Shown in pieces: positions 17,932-25,978 of a DNA stretch of 64,000 bases. This DNA is from an uncultured Prevotellaceae bacterium (GTDB taxonomy: Bacteria > Bacteroidota > Bacteroidia > Bacteroidales > Muribaculaceae): positions 1 through 64,000 of the forward strand of contig CAMHNO010000001.1 of NCBI GenBank assembly GCA_946186575.1. Reading direction: 5' to 3'. Each line of letters begins with the position of its first letter. Positions within the stretch are counted from its first letter, which is position 1. Under the pieces are notes generated by a model. It was given only the letters and a program-made list of their open reading frames with translations, was not told the DNA's origin and made no database searches. The translations under genes were made by a program, and so were the position numbers.

Positions 17932-19131
17932 ATGACAAACTATCTCGTTACTGGCGCAGCAGGATTCATAGGCGCCAATTTCTTGAAATACATAACAGCC
18001 AAGCACGGCAACAGCATCAGGGTGACAGTGCTGGACGCACTGACATACGCCGGCAATCTGAACTCAATCAAGGATGAGTTGGAACTTGATAATGTTACCT
18101 TTGTGAAAGGCGACATCAATGACCAAGAGGTGGTGAAGAGCATCTTTGCCTCAAGCGACATCGACTTGGTAGTGAACTTTGCCGCCGAGAGTCATGTTGA
18201 CCGCAGCATCGAGAATCCGCGTCTGTTTCTCGAGACCAACATCTTGGGCACGCAGAACCTCTTGAACTGCGCCCGTGATGCATGGGCCGACGGGAAAGAT
18301 GAGACTGGGCGCCGAGTATACAAACCAGGCAAGAAATACTTGCAAATCTCGACCGATGAGGTGTATGGCTCGCTCGAGAAGGAATTTGATGAAGCTCGAC
18401 AGCTGCAGGTGGACGACCGACTAAAGAAGGTGATAGAAGGCCGCGACCGCTTGACGACTTATGGCAGTCAATTCTTCACAGAGGACACACCCTTGTCGCC
18501 AAGGTCGCCCTACTCGGCATCGAAGGCCAGTGCCGACATGATTGTGATGGCCTATCACCACACCTACAACATGCCCATCAACATCACACGATGCAGCAAC
18601 AACTACGGTCCCTACCACTTCCCCGAGAAGCTGATTCCCCTGATGATTCACAACATCCTTGAGGGCAAGAAGCTGCCTGTCTATGGCAAGGGGCTGAACG
18701 TGCGCGACTGGCTCTACGTGGAAGACCACTGCAAGGCCATCGACATGGTGCTGCGCAAGGGCAGGACGGGCGAGGTGTACAACATAGGCGGCTTCAACGA
18801 GGAGAGCAACATCAACATCGTGCGCCTGATCATCGACACCATTGCACGCGTCATGCGTGAGGAGCCTAAATACAGGCACCTGCTCAAGTGCAAGCTTGAG
18901 GACATCAACAGCGACCTGATCACCTATGTCGCCGACCGCCCCGGTCACGACATGCGCTACGCGATAGACCCAACGAAGATTGCCACCGAGCTGGGCTGGT
19001 ATCCCGAGACCCCATTTGCCGTGGGCATCGAGAAGACAATCTTGTGGAACCTCGACCACCAGCAGTGGGTGAGCGAGGTGACAAGCGGCGACTATCAGCG
19101 ATACTACGAGCAGATGTATGGCAATAGATAA
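17932..19131 (+). CDS. rmlB: dTDP-glucose 4,6-dehydratase
   Basis: A 399-residue extended short-chain dehydrogenase that turns dTDP-glucose into dTDP-4-keto-6-deoxyglucose with bound NAD. The NAD loop GAAGFIG is at residues 8-14, the active-site region reads STDEVYGS, and the catalytic pair is Tyr194-xxx-Lys198 in YSASKAS. I chose the ATG at 17932 because the protein then begins MTNYLVTGAAG, as in known RmlB. The in-frame ATG at 17893 would translate the palindromic repeat and is unlikely. It heads an operon with rmlA, two ketoisomerase genes, an aminotransferase and acylation genes. Confidence 0.96.
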   Translation: MTNYLVTGAAGFIGANFLKYITAKHGNSIRVTVLDALTYAGNLNSIKDELELDNVTFVKGDINDQEVVKSIFASSDIDLVVNFAAESHVDRSIENPRLFLETNILGTQNLLNCARDAWADGKDETGRRVYKPGKKYLQISTDEVYGSLEKEFDEARQLQVDDRLKKVIEGRDRLTTYGSQFFTEDTPLSPRSPYSASKASADMIVMAYHHTYNMPINITRCSNNYGPYHFPEKLIPLMIHNILEGKKLPVYGKGLNVRDWLYVEDHCKAIDMVLRKGRTGEVYNIGGFNEESNINIVRLIIDTIARVMREEPKYRHLLKCKLEDINSDLITYVADRPGHDMRYAIDPTKIATELGWYPETPFAVGIEKTILWNLDHQQWVSEVTSGDYQRYYEQMYGNR

Positions 19132-19159
19132 TGTTCAATTCAAAATTCAAAACTCACAA

Positions 19160-19188
19160 TGGCCAGAGCATGCTCTGACCCTACAATA
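19160..19188. repeat. Palindromic interspersed repeat, copy 2 (rmlB-rmlA spacer)
   Basis: The palindrome CAGAGCATGCTCTG (19164-19177) has nearly the same flanks as copy 1 and is followed directly by CTACAATA. The two copies are about 1.27 kb apart in the same orientation. Confidence 0.8.
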
Positions 19189-19199
19189 ACTCATAACTC
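19186..19199 (+). repeat. Two ATAACTC heptads abutting the rmlA start codon
   Basis: ATAACTC twice in tandem, ending one base pair from the ATG. The same unit precedes umuC and the flavodoxin-like gene. Confidence 0.6.
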
Positions 19200-20078
19200 A
19201 TGAAAGGTATAGTACTTGCAGGCGGCTCAGGCACACGCCTTTACCCGGTGACAAAGGGCATCTCGAAACAACTGGTGCCCATCTACGACAAACCCATGAT
19301 ATACTACCCAATCTCGGTGCTGATGCTCGCTGGCATTAGAGAGATACTGATTATCTCCACGCCGCACGACCTGCCACAGTTTGAGCGATTGTTGGGCACA
19401 GGAGAAGAGATTGGCGTGAGGTTCAGCTATGCCGAGCAGCCCTCGCCCGACGGACTGGCACAAGCGTTCATTATTGGACAGGAGTTCATTGGTCAGGACT
19501 CTGTGTGCTTGGTGCTTGGCGACAACATCTTTTATGGCCAGGGATTTACCGGAATGCTAAAAGATGCGCTGGCCACGACCAGCAGCGAGGGGTGTGCCAC
19601 CCTCTTTGCCTACGCCGTGAAAGACCCTGAGCGATATGGTGTGGTGACATTTGATGCCGATGGCAAGGCCGTCGACATCGAGGAGAAGCCTGCAAAGCCT
19701 AAGTCGAACTATGCCGTGACTGGCCTCTACTTCTACCCCAACGATGTGATTGAGGTGGCCAAGAGCATCAAGCCCAGTGCCCGTGGCGAGCTCGAAATCA
19801 GCACTGTGAACCAGCACTACCTGGCTCAAGACCGCGTGAAGGTGAAGACGCTTGGGCGTGGTTTTGCATGGCTCGACACCGGCACCCCAGCATCGATGCT
19901 CGACGCGAGCAACTTCATTGCCACAGTGGAGACCTGCCAGGGGGTGCAAGTGGCATCGCTCGAGGAGATTGCCTACCGCAAGCACTGGATTGACGATGAG
20001 CAACTGCGAGCCCTTGCCATACCACTGATGAAGAATGATTATGGCAAATACTTGCTCAACCTGATTGGAAAGATATGA
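19200..20078 (+). CDS. rmlA: Glucose-1-phosphate thymidylyltransferase
   Basis: A 292-residue cytoplasmic nucleotidyltransferase that joins dTTP and glucose-1-phosphate to give dTDP-glucose, the substrate of RmlB. The N-terminal signature is [16 protein letters not shown] with the conserved [27 protein letters not shown] and [19 protein letters not shown] are also typical. Length and ends are normal. It overlaps the next gene by four bases (ATGA at 20075-20078), which indicates translational coupling inside the dTDP-sugar operon. Confidence 0.97.
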   Translation: MKGIVLAGGSGTRLYPVTKGISKQLVPIYDKPMIYYPISVLMLAGIREILIISTPHDLPQFERLLGTGEEIGVRFSYAEQPSPDGLAQAFIIGQEFIGQDSVCLVLGDNIFYGQGFTGMLKDALATTSSEGCATLFAYAVKDPERYGVVTFDADGKAVDIEEKPAKPKSNYAVTGLYFYPNDVIEVAKSIKPSARGELEISTVNQHYLAQDRVKVKTLGRGFAWLDTGTPASMLDASNFIATVETCQGVQVASLEEIAYRKHWIDDEQLRALAIPLMKNDYGKYLLNLIGKI

Positions 20079-20479
20079 CAAACCCACAGATAATAGATTT
20101 GCCTAAAATTTGCGACCCGCGCGGCAACCTCACATTCATTGAGAGCCAGGGGCATGTGCCGTTTGAGGTGAAACGCTGCTACTGGATTTATGACGTGCCA
20201 GGTGGCATGTTTCGCAATGGTCATGCCTTTCGCGAACAAGACGAGCTGATTGTTGCCCTCTCGGGCAGTTTTGACGTGGTGGTGGATGACGGCACCGGCG
20301 AGCAGCGCTATCACATGGCCCGGTCACACTATGGCCTGTATGTGCCACAGATGACATGGCGCGCCATCAACAATTTCTCGACCAACTCGGTGGCCCTGGT
20401 GCTTAGCAGCACCGCCTACGACCCAAATGATTACATTGAAGACTATAACGAGTTTCTAAGACTGAAAAATGGCCAATAA
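20075..20479 (+). CDS. FdtA/QdtA-type cupin (sugar 3,4-ketoisomerase paralogue) with altered active site
   Basis: A 134-residue cupin of the WxcM/FdtA/QdtA family, which isomerises dTDP-4-keto-6-deoxyglucose to the 3-keto sugar. Family features are [10 protein letters not shown], the WIYDVPGG strand and [12 protein letters not shown]. At the catalytic HxH site this copy reads GHAF (His50, Phe52), whereas the neighbour reads GHSH. Loss of the second histidine suggests an inactive, altered or partner-dependent enzyme. It overlaps rmlA by 4 bp and the second paralogue by 11 bp. FdtA (Fuc3N) and QdtA (Qui3N) cannot be told apart by eye. Confidence 0.85.
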   Translation: MTNPQIIDLPKICDPRGNLTFIESQGHVPFEVKRCYWIYDVPGGMFRNGHAFREQDELIVALSGSFDVVVDDGTGEQRYHMARSHYGLYVPQMTWRAINNFSTNSVALVLSSTAYDPNDYIEDYNEFLRLKNGQ

Positions 20480-20912
20480 CGATTCACATAAGACATCAAG
20501 CGTTGACAGCTGCAAGATTATAGAACTTGGCAAGAATCATCACGCCAACGGCAACCTGACCGTTGTTGAGAACTGCCAGCAGGTGCCATTCGACATCAAG
20601 CGGGTCTATTATCTATATGACGTGCCTGGAGGCGAAGAGAGAGGAGGTCACTCGCACAAGGCTCTGAAGCAATTTATCGTAGCCATTAGCGGATCGTTTG
20701 ATGTGGTCATCGACGATGGCGTTAAGGAGCGCACCGTAACACTTAACAGGCCTTACATGGGGCTGCTTATTGTTCCTGGCATCTGGCGTGTGATAAACAA
20801 TTTCTCGTCGGGTTCGGTGTGCTTAGTGCTGGCATCAGAGCATTACGACGAGAGCGACTATGTGAGAGATTACGATGAGTTTAAACAATTAACATCAAGT
20901 AAAAGAGTATAA
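20469..20912 (+). CDS. FdtA/QdtA-type dTDP-4-keto-6-deoxyglucose 3,4-ketoisomerase
   Basis: A 147-residue cupin, paralogous to the preceding gene (shared YDVPGG, SGSFDVVIDDG and VINNFSSGSVCLVL-type strands). It keeps the intact active-site pair His61 and His63 in RGGHSHK, so it is the likely working isomerase that makes the 3-keto substrate for the next enzyme. It has about ten extra N-terminal residues compared with the first copy. The start lies inside the previous gene (11-bp overlap), and the aminotransferase gene begins 1 bp after its stop. Confidence 0.9.
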   Translation: MANNDSHKTSSVDSCKIIELGKNHHANGNLTVVENCQQVPFDIKRVYYLYDVPGGEERGGHSHKALKQFIVAISGSFDVVIDDGVKERTVTLNRPYMGLLIVPGIWRVINNFSSGSVCLVLASEHYDESDYVRDYDEFKQLTSSKRV

Positions 20913-20913
20913 A

Positions 20914-22038
20914 ATGAAATATCAATTCTTAGATTTGGCGGCGGCCAATGAGCCATACATGGAAGAGCTGCAAGAGGCAGCGTGCAACGTGATAAAATCG
21001 GGACGATACCTGCGGGGCGAACAGACCAATCTGCTCGAGCAAGAGATTGCGGGCCTGTGCGAGGCAAAGTACTGCGTGGCCGTGAGCAACGGGCTCGATG
21101 CCCTGAGGCTCATTCTCAGAGCCTATATCGAACTGGGAGTGTTGCATCGCGACGACCATGTAATAGTTCCTGCCAACACCTACATAGCCTCGGTGCTCGC
21201 CATCAGCGACAACGGCATGACACCATGTCTGTGCGACGCCCGAAGCGACACCATGAACATGGACTCGTCGCTAATCGAGAACCTCATCACCCCTGCAGTA
21301 ACAGCAATAATGCCCGTGCACCTCTATGGCACACCATGCTGGGACGAGGAGCTCATGGCCATAGCCAAGCGCTATGACCTGAAGATTATTGAAGATAATG
21401 CCCAAGGCATTGGGGCCAAGTCGAACGTGGTAGGCATCAATGGCACTTCAACCACAGGCGGCTTGGGGCATGCCAGCGCCATCAGCTTCTATCCCACCAA
21501 GAACTTGGGAGCCCTGGGTGATGCTGGTGCCGTGGTGACCAATGACGAGCAGCTGGCAGGCGCCGTGCGAGCCATTGCCAACTACGGCAGCGACACTCGT
21601 TACCACAATATCTACATGGGATTGAACTGCCGCATCGACGAGATTCAGGCTGCCATGCTCCGTGTGAAGCTGCGCTACCTGAATGTTGAGAACATGCGCC
21701 GCCACGAGGCTGCCCAAGCCTACGACCAGTACATCACCAACCCCTTAGTGAATAAACCCGACATCTTCGGCAACATGATACAGATCTGGCACCAGTATGT
21801 GATTCGTGTCGAGAAACGCGACCAGATGCGTGACTACCTTGAGAAAAACGGTGTGATGACCGACATTCACTATGCCACCCCCCCTCATCGTCAGCCTTGC
21901 TACCGCAGGTTCCAGTCTTATAAGCTGCCTGTGACCAACGACATTGCCGACCATGCCATCAGCCTGCCCATCGGGCACCCCATCACAGCCGATGATGCTC
22001 GGCAGATAGCTAACATAATCAACGGCTTCAAGGGATGA
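20914..22038 (+). CDS. DegT/DnrJ/EryC1/StrS family sugar aminotransferase
   Basis: A 374-residue PLP enzyme, most like FdtB/QdtB-type transaminases that convert dTDP-3-keto-6-deoxyhexose to the 3-amino sugar. SNGLDALRLILRA binds the cofactor phosphate; EDNAQGIGA holds the Asp that contacts the pyridine nitrogen; Lys196 in SFYPTKNLGALGDAG is the Schiff-base lysine. Position directly after the ketoisomerase genes supports a 3-amino-3,6-dideoxy sugar product. No soluble N-acetyltransferase (FdtC/QdtC) follows; an MBOAT gene does instead. Confidence 0.92.
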   Translation: MKYQFLDLAAANEPYMEELQEAACNVIKSGRYLRGEQTNLLEQEIAGLCEAKYCVAVSNGLDALRLILRAYIELGVLHRDDHVIVPANTYIASVLAISDNGMTPCLCDARSDTMNMDSSLIENLITPAVTAIMPVHLYGTPCWDEELMAIAKRYDLKIIEDNAQGIGAKSNVVGINGTSTTGGLGHASAISFYPTKNLGALGDAGAVVTNDEQLAGAVRAIANYGSDTRYHNIYMGLNCRIDEIQAAMLRVKLRYLNVENMRRHEAAQAYDQYITNPLVNKPDIFGNMIQIWHQYVIRVEKRDQMRDYLEKNGVMTDIHYATPPHRQPCYRRFQSYKLPVTNDIADHAISLPIGHPITADDARQIANIINGFKG

Positions 22039-22057
22039 TCTGGCGCACAGTATAGCG

Positions 22058-23458
22058 ATGCAGTTCGACAGTTACACATATTGCCTGTTTCTGCCTTTAG
22101 TGTTTGCAGGCTACTGGTTGCTGCGCAACAAGCTGATGTGGCAAAATCTGTTGTTGCTTGCGGCAAGCTACGTGTTTTATGGATGGTGGGACTGGCGTTT
22201 CTTGGTGTTGATCTTAATCACAACGGCATCAACGTTTGCCACCGCCCTTGCCATCAAGCACGAGAGGTCGCGCCGGGCAAAGGCATGGCTGGCTCTGAAT
22301 GTTGTGATTAATCTTGGAATTTTGTTTTTTTTCAAGTATTACAACTTTTTCTGCGACTCATTTGCCAATTTGCTGAAACTCTTTGGTGCCAACCCCGACT
22401 TTGCCACAGTCCATATCCTGTTGCCGGTGGGCATCTCGTTCTACACGCTTCAGGCCATCAGCTACAGCATTGATGTGTATAAGGGTAAGGTTGAGCCCAC
22501 CCGCAACATCGTAGCCTTTGGTGTGTACATCGCCTTTTTCCCTCAACTGGTGGCTGGCCCCATTGAGCGTGCAAGAAACCTGCTGCCGCAATTCTTGAAA
22601 AAGAAAAGCTTCGACTACCACAATGCCGTGATAGGCATGCGCCAGATTTTGTGGGGCCTTGTCAAGAAGCTTGTGGTTGCCGACAATCTGGCTGGCTATG
22701 TCGATAATATGCTCTATAACCCCTCGGCAATGAGTGCATCATCGATTGTCATGGCGGCTATCCTCTTTGCTTTCCAGATTTATACCGACTTCTCGGGCTA
22801 TAGCGACATTGCCATTGGTTCGGCACGCCTGTTTAACATCAGGTTGCTGCCCAATTTCAACTATCCATTCTTCTCGCGCAACATGAAGGAGCTGTGGCAG
22901 CGGTGGCACATCTCGCTCATGACATGGTTCAGGGAATATCTTTATTTTCCCTTAGGAGGATCACGATGTGGCAAGTGGCGAACTTGCCTCAATGTAATGA
23001 TTGTCTTCTCTGTCTCGGGATTGTGGCATGGTGCCGACTGGACATTCGTCACATGGGGCACCATCAACGGCATGCTGCTACTGCCATTCGTTTTTCTCAA
23101 CAAAAAGCCGCTCAGCAGTCACGCACGTCTGCGCGACGTGCCCCTGTGTCTGCTCACATTCATGATTTTTGCTCTCGTGTTCCTGGCGTTCCGTTCGCCC
23201 AACATAGCCCACTTGCAAGAGTGCCTTGGCACCCTGATTCATGGCAGCTATTTGACGATGCCAATGGGCATCTCGGCTGTTTACAGCTACATTTTGCCTC
23301 TGGTTGTTGTGGAGTGGATGGGTCGCAGGCAGGAGTTCCCTCTCATGACCCTGAAGATGCCCACCATTGCACGATGGGCCATCTACTGGGCCTTGCTCTT
23401 CGTTATTGCATTCTATGGAGCCAAGGCCGATATTCAATACATTTATTTCCAATTTTAG
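22058..23458 (+). CDS. MBOAT family membrane O-acyltransferase
   Basis: A 466-residue polytopic membrane protein of the AlgI/DltB/PatA type, which takes acyl groups from a cytoplasmic donor and passes them across the membrane to a polysaccharide or its carrier. Conserved features are LPVGISFYTLQAISYSIDVY, FPQLVAGPIERA, IYTDFSGYSDIAIG, RWHISLMTWFREYLYFPLGG (His284) and the catalytic SGLWHGADW (His324). It starts 19 bp after the aminotransferase gene and is followed after 6 bp by an SGNH-like partner, the usual pairing for extracytoplasmic acylation. Confidence 0.93.
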   Translation: MQFDSYTYCLFLPLVFAGYWLLRNKLMWQNLLLLAASYVFYGWWDWRFLVLILITTASTFATALAIKHERSRRAKAWLALNVVINLGILFFFKYYNFFCDSFANLLKLFGANPDFATVHILLPVGISFYTLQAISYSIDVYKGKVEPTRNIVAFGVYIAFFPQLVAGPIERARNLLPQFLKKKSFDYHNAVIGMRQILWGLVKKLVVADNLAGYVDNMLYNPSAMSASSIVMAAILFAFQIYTDFSGYSDIAIGSARLFNIRLLPNFNYPFFSRNMKELWQRWHISLMTWFREYLYFPLGGSRCGKWRTCLNVMIVFSVSGLWHGADWTFVTWGTINGMLLLPFVFLNKKPLSSHARLRDVPLCLLTFMIFALVFLAFRSPNIAHLQECLGTLIHGSYLTMPMGISAVYSYILPLVVVEWMGRRQEFPLMTLKMPTIARWAIYWALLFVIAFYGAKADIQYIYFQF

Positions 23459-23464
23459 GCTGCT

Positions 23465-24520
23465 ATGAAAGATTCGATACAAAAATTTGTCTTGCGCACT
23501 TTGCTGGCAGCCCTGCCAGTGTTTCTTTTCATGGCTTTCTATGCTATTGCCGATCCGTTCCACATCGTTCATCCCACCTGCCGCGACTCGCAAGGCCGCG
23601 ACTCGGTGGCGGTGAGCAACAATGCTGGCTTCACATCGGTCGAAACCTACCTGCTACACAACGAGCACTATCACTACGACTCGTTCATCTTTGGCTCGTC
23701 GATGTCGCAGAACTTCAAGGCCAGCTACTGGAAGCCTCATCTCGACAGCACCGCATCAATCCTGCACTTCGACGCCTCGAGCGAGACTCTGACCGGAATC
23801 ATCAACAAGATGCGACTGCTCAACCACCACGGCACCACAATCAAGAACGCTCTCATCGTCATCGAGGCCAAGATGCTCGAGCGGCGTGAGCCCAGCAACG
23901 ATGACATTCTCTACGTCCAGCATCCCGCAACCACATCGGCACCCGACTGGCTCCACGTGCACAGCATCTTCTTCAATGCCTTCCTCAACCTGCAGCAGGT
24001 GAAACTTGCGCTATTTCCTGACCGCAACAAACACTCTGGGCATGATAATGGCATTGTCAGCGAAATTGCTCCTAACAGAATTGGGCATCTTAATGAGATG
24101 TACTATGCTACAGTCGACTCAATTATTGCTGTCAATCCCGATGAATTCTACACTCCAGAGCGCATCAAAAGCTTCAAGCGGGCAATTCTGCCCACAGCGA
24201 CCCAACCTGCCATAGATCATGAAATGGAGGTAAAGCTATTAACCATCAAGGGCATTCTCGACGCTAACCACTCTAATTACATTATCATTGTGCCGCCACG
24301 CAACTCTTTCAGACCACTCGCCATTCAAGACCTGTGGGTGATGAAATCAATCTTCGGCGACAACAGGGTGCACGACTTCAGCAGGCATCCCGAGCTGATT
24401 AATAATGACAGAGTTTATTACGATAATGGAGCTCACCTGATTTCTGCAAAATGCCATTTGCTGCTCGACTCGGCCTACCGCAGCCAGCAAGCCCCCGCTC
24501 TCAGCAATCCCTATTTTTGA
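23465..24520 (+). CDS. SGNH/AlgX-AlgJ-like partner of the MBOAT protein
   Basis: A 351-residue protein with one N-terminal membrane anchor (about residues 10-28) and the rest periplasmic. The GDSx-like nucleophile block reads FIFGSSMSQNF (about residue 75), and a DNGAH block near the C terminus fits the Asp/His pair of SGNH hydrolases. Such proteins receive the acyl group moved by the neighbouring MBOAT and place it on a glycan. Similarity is at motif level only, so the call is an inference strengthened by the 6-bp spacing after the MBOAT gene. Confidence 0.72.
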   Translation: MKDSIQKFVLRTLLAALPVFLFMAFYAIADPFHIVHPTCRDSQGRDSVAVSNNAGFTSVETYLLHNEHYHYDSFIFGSSMSQNFKASYWKPHLDSTASILHFDASSETLTGIINKMRLLNHHGTTIKNALIVIEAKMLERREPSNDDILYVQHPATTSAPDWLHVHSIFFNAFLNLQQVKLALFPDRNKHSGHDNGIVSEIAPNRIGHLNEMYYATVDSIIAVNPDEFYTPERIKSFKRAILPTATQPAIDHEMEVKLLTIKGILDANHSNYIIIVPPRNSFRPLAIQDLWVMKSIFGDNRVHDFSRHPELINNDRVYYDNGAHLISAKCHLLLDSAYRSQQAPALSNPYF

Positions 24521-24524
24521 ATTC

Positions 24525-24566
24525 ATAACTATTAACTCTTAACTAATAACTCTTAACTCTTAACTA
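24525..24566 (+). repeat. Six degenerate ATAACTC/TTAACTC heptads before umuC
   Basis: Six back-to-back 7-bp units of the form (A/T)TAACT(A/C) fill the spacer and end 7 bp before the umuC ATG. It is the same unit as before rmlA and the flavodoxin-like gene. Confidence 0.75.
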
Positions 24567-24573
24567 ACAACCA

Positions 24574-25938
24574 ATGTACGCATTAGCCGATTGCAACAAC
24601 TTCTTTGTCTCGTGTGAGCGCGTGTTAAACCCCTCGCTGGACGGCAAGCCAGTGGTGGTGCTCTCTGGCAACGACGGTTGTGTGATTGCGCGAAGCAACG
24701 AGGCCAAAGCGCTTGGCATACCCATGGGATGCCCTGCTTTTCAAGTGAAGAACTACACCAACCCTACTGCAGTGGTCATGCTCTCGGCACGACACATAGT
24801 GTATCAAGATCTCTCTCATCGCATCATGCGCATCTTGGCAGAGATTGCAATCGACTTGGAAGTCTATTCGGTGGACGAAGCTTTTTTCAAACTTCCTTAC
24901 AGCGATGATCGCCGCAATCACGAATTGCTTGCTTTGATGGTGAAGAAAATAGGCAAGTGGGTGGGAGTGCCAGTGAGCATAGGGTTTGCTGCAACCCGCA
25001 CTCTGGCCAAGGTTGCAAGCCACATAGCTAAAAAAGACCCTAACAACACCAGTCGAGTGCTGGGACTCACTCAGGCCGAACACATCCAGGCGGCTCTGGC
25101 CAAGACCAAGATCGACGACATCTGGGGCATAGGCCGGCGACTAAATGCCAAACTGCTCTCACGTGGCATTCGCTTTGCAAGCGAGTTTGTGAAACTGCCC
25201 AGCTCCTATGTTCAAAAAATTGGCACCATCACCTTGCTGCGCACCCACCAAGAGCTGCAAGGCCGCGACAGCGTGAGCATCAACCCTGTGACCATTGCCC
25301 ACAAGTCAATCATGAACTCACGCACATTTGGCCACGTGCTCAGCACCAAGCGCGACATAGCCGATGCCGTAATCTCCTTTGCTCAAACGTGTGCCTCTCA
25401 ACTTAGGCGCGAAGGGGCGGCGGCTCTCTCGGTCACCGTGTTCTTGCGTGGCGACCGCTTCCGCCGTGATTTGCCATTTTACTCCAACACATGCACCGTG
25501 AACATGCCGTTGCACACCTCGTCTGCAATCGAGATTTCGAACCATGCCATCGCTGCCTTCAACGCCATTTTCAAGTCAGGCTTTTTCTACCGGAAAGCTG
25601 GCGTCATGATTTCCAACATCAAACCTGCCGGGCAGCTACAGCTCGATGTGTTCAATGCCGAGCGCCAGGCAAGGCACAGCAAGCTCATGACAGCAATCGA
25701 CAACATCAACAAGCGTTACGGCTCAAAGCAAATAATGCTTGCCCCCACACTCACACCAGGCGAATGGGCTCCAGTGCAAGACCATCTGCCCCCTCAGAGC
25801 AAAACCCTGCGTCTTTACACTGGAATGAACCCTCTGTGCCCACCCAAAGCACGCCAGCCCATCACCGACGCACATCAGCAAGAAGAGGAGCGCAATCACT
25901 ACAATGACAGCGCTCCCCGCAATGACACGATTCTGTGA
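24574..25938 (+). CDS. umuC: Y-family DNA polymerase, UmuC type
   Basis: A 454-residue translesion polymerase. Metal-binding carboxylates are Asp6 in ALADCNNFF and Asp101-Glu102 in YSVDEAF. CVIARSNEAKALGIPMG and the helix-hairpin-helix DDIWGIGRRLNAKLL follow, then the little-finger region. The last 50 residues are polar and unusual. UmuC works in damage tolerance with processed UmuD; no umuD lies next to it here, so its partner must be elsewhere or absent. It follows the sugar operon after a heptad-repeat leader. Confidence 0.92.
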   Translation: MYALADCNNFFVSCERVLNPSLDGKPVVVLSGNDGCVIARSNEAKALGIPMGCPAFQVKNYTNPTAVVMLSARHIVYQDLSHRIMRILAEIAIDLEVYSVDEAFFKLPYSDDRRNHELLALMVKKIGKWVGVPVSIGFAATRTLAKVASHIAKKDPNNTSRVLGLTQAEHIQAALAKTKIDDIWGIGRRLNAKLLSRGIRFASEFVKLPSSYVQKIGTITLLRTHQELQGRDSVSINPVTIAHKSIMNSRTFGHVLSTKRDIADAVISFAQTCASQLRREGAAALSVTVFLRGDRFRRDLPFYSNTCTVNMPLHTSSAIEISNHAIAAFNAIFKSGFFYRKAGVMISNIKPAGQLQLDVFNAERQARHSKLMTAIDNINKRYGSKQIMLAPTLTPGEWAPVQDHLPPQSKTLRLYTGMNPLCPPKARQPITDAHQQEEERNHYNDSAPRNDTIL

Positions 25939-25978
25939 ATATCTAAATTACTACTATTTCTCGCAATCCAAGAACTCT

